In this document: positions 59,681-60,000 of the stretch, in pieces | How the letters are laid out: every line of letters starts with the position of its first letter | How positions within the stretch are numbered: the stretch's first letter is position 1 | Source of the DNA: Membranipora membranacea | Lineage: Eukaryota > Bryozoa > Gymnolaemata > Cheilostomatida > Membraniporidae | DNA: 60,000 nt | Reading direction: 5' to 3' | Assembly (NCBI GenBank): GCA_914767715.1 | Contig: OU612068.1 | Location: forward strand, 23,004,001-23,064,000 | Notes under the pieces: generated by a model | The model's database searches: none | The model's input: the letters and a program-made list of their open reading frames with translations, nothing else | What the model was told of the DNA's origin: nothing | Translations under genes and position numbers: made by a program

Positions 59681-60000
59681 CGCTGCTCGCGATCTACATT
59701 AAATAAAATCTGCGATAACAAGCACGCAAATTAATGATTAAGGTGCCAGCGTTTTAATCAACCAGTTTTACACTGTATGCGTTGTTTACATTGTAGGTGG
59801 TCAGAACGGAGACGCAATGCCTACGTTATGAGTGATATATTAGAGCTTCTCTGAGCCTTTTCTAGCCCTGATCCACTTGAAAACAGTTAACTTCAGGAGT
59901 TGTGTCTGTTCTGATAATTTACATGACCTCTAAACATTTTGTTTGCTGATCTACGAAGTGCTTTGAAAGGTTATTAACTTAACAAAGCATTCTGTCTGAA

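Larger units (their letters stand above)
42459..60000. other. Gene-free region upstream of Tbx2/3
   Basis: 17.5 kb. No frame on either strand has a recognisable domain or a chain of phase-compatible exons. It holds many ATTA/TAAT homeodomain-type cores, palindromes and CRE sites. The nearest upstream gene lies outside the window. A distal enhancer landscape for Tbx2/3 is the likely role, by inference. Confidence 0.6.

Noticed and set aside
1-60000. CRISPR array, prophage, operon or defence island
   Set aside because: The window is spliced animal DNA; the only regular repeat array is contiguous without spacers.

Overview
This is AT-rich animal genomic DNA. It carries three multi-exon protein-coding genes, all on the minus strand and all with GT-AG introns in consistent phase. 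From right to left, which is the direction of transcription, they are: a Tbx2/3-type T-box transcription factor (CDS 42197 to 31657, 6 coding exons, complete); a PC1/3-type (PCSK1-like) prohormone convertase of the kexin/subtilisin family (CDS 27813 to 10757, 14 coding exons, complete); and a thrombospondin with a coiled coil (CDS starts at 9721, 17 coding exons recovered, C-terminal lectin-like domain lost off the left edge). I joined the exons by hand from splice sites and reading phase. The joined frames give 547, 653 and 851+ residues with no internal stop.

Organism: a bilaterian invertebrate, most likely a lophotrochozoan (mollusc, annelid or brachiopod type). The reasons are small to medium introns, a PC1/3-type convertase (known from molluscs such as Aplysia and from vertebrates, not from flies), and a thrombospondin with more EGF-like modules than vertebrate proteins. 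The sequence does not settle the phylum; an invertebrate deuterostome is also possible.

Layout: 1-9721 thrombospondin gene, with a 46/67-bp tandem array filling one intron; about 9.7-10.7 kb a short gap between the convertase 3' end and the thrombospondin start, holding a good TATA box; 10.65-27.8 kb convertase gene; 27.8-30.9 kb intergenic or convertase 5'UTR/promoter sequence; 30.9-42.2 kb Tbx2/3 with its 3'UTR; 42.2-60 kb a gene-free stretch upstream of Tbx2/3 with palindromes, CRE-like sites, a duplicated motif and homeodomain-type ATTA clusters, the usual setting for distal enhancers of a developmental regulator.

The three genes do not form a pathway. Thrombospondin is a secreted matrix glycoprotein, the convertase cleaves precursor proteins in the secretory pathway, and Tbx2/3 is a nuclear repressor. 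I found no defence system, mobile element with an intact coding region, rRNA, CRISPR array or clear tRNA. The oddest signals are: an in-frame, cysteine-rich CX3C-patterned read-through at a thrombospondin splice donor; a candidate 65-nt poison exon in the convertase; a nested tandem array; and an eh1-like repressor motif at the N terminus of the T-box protein.
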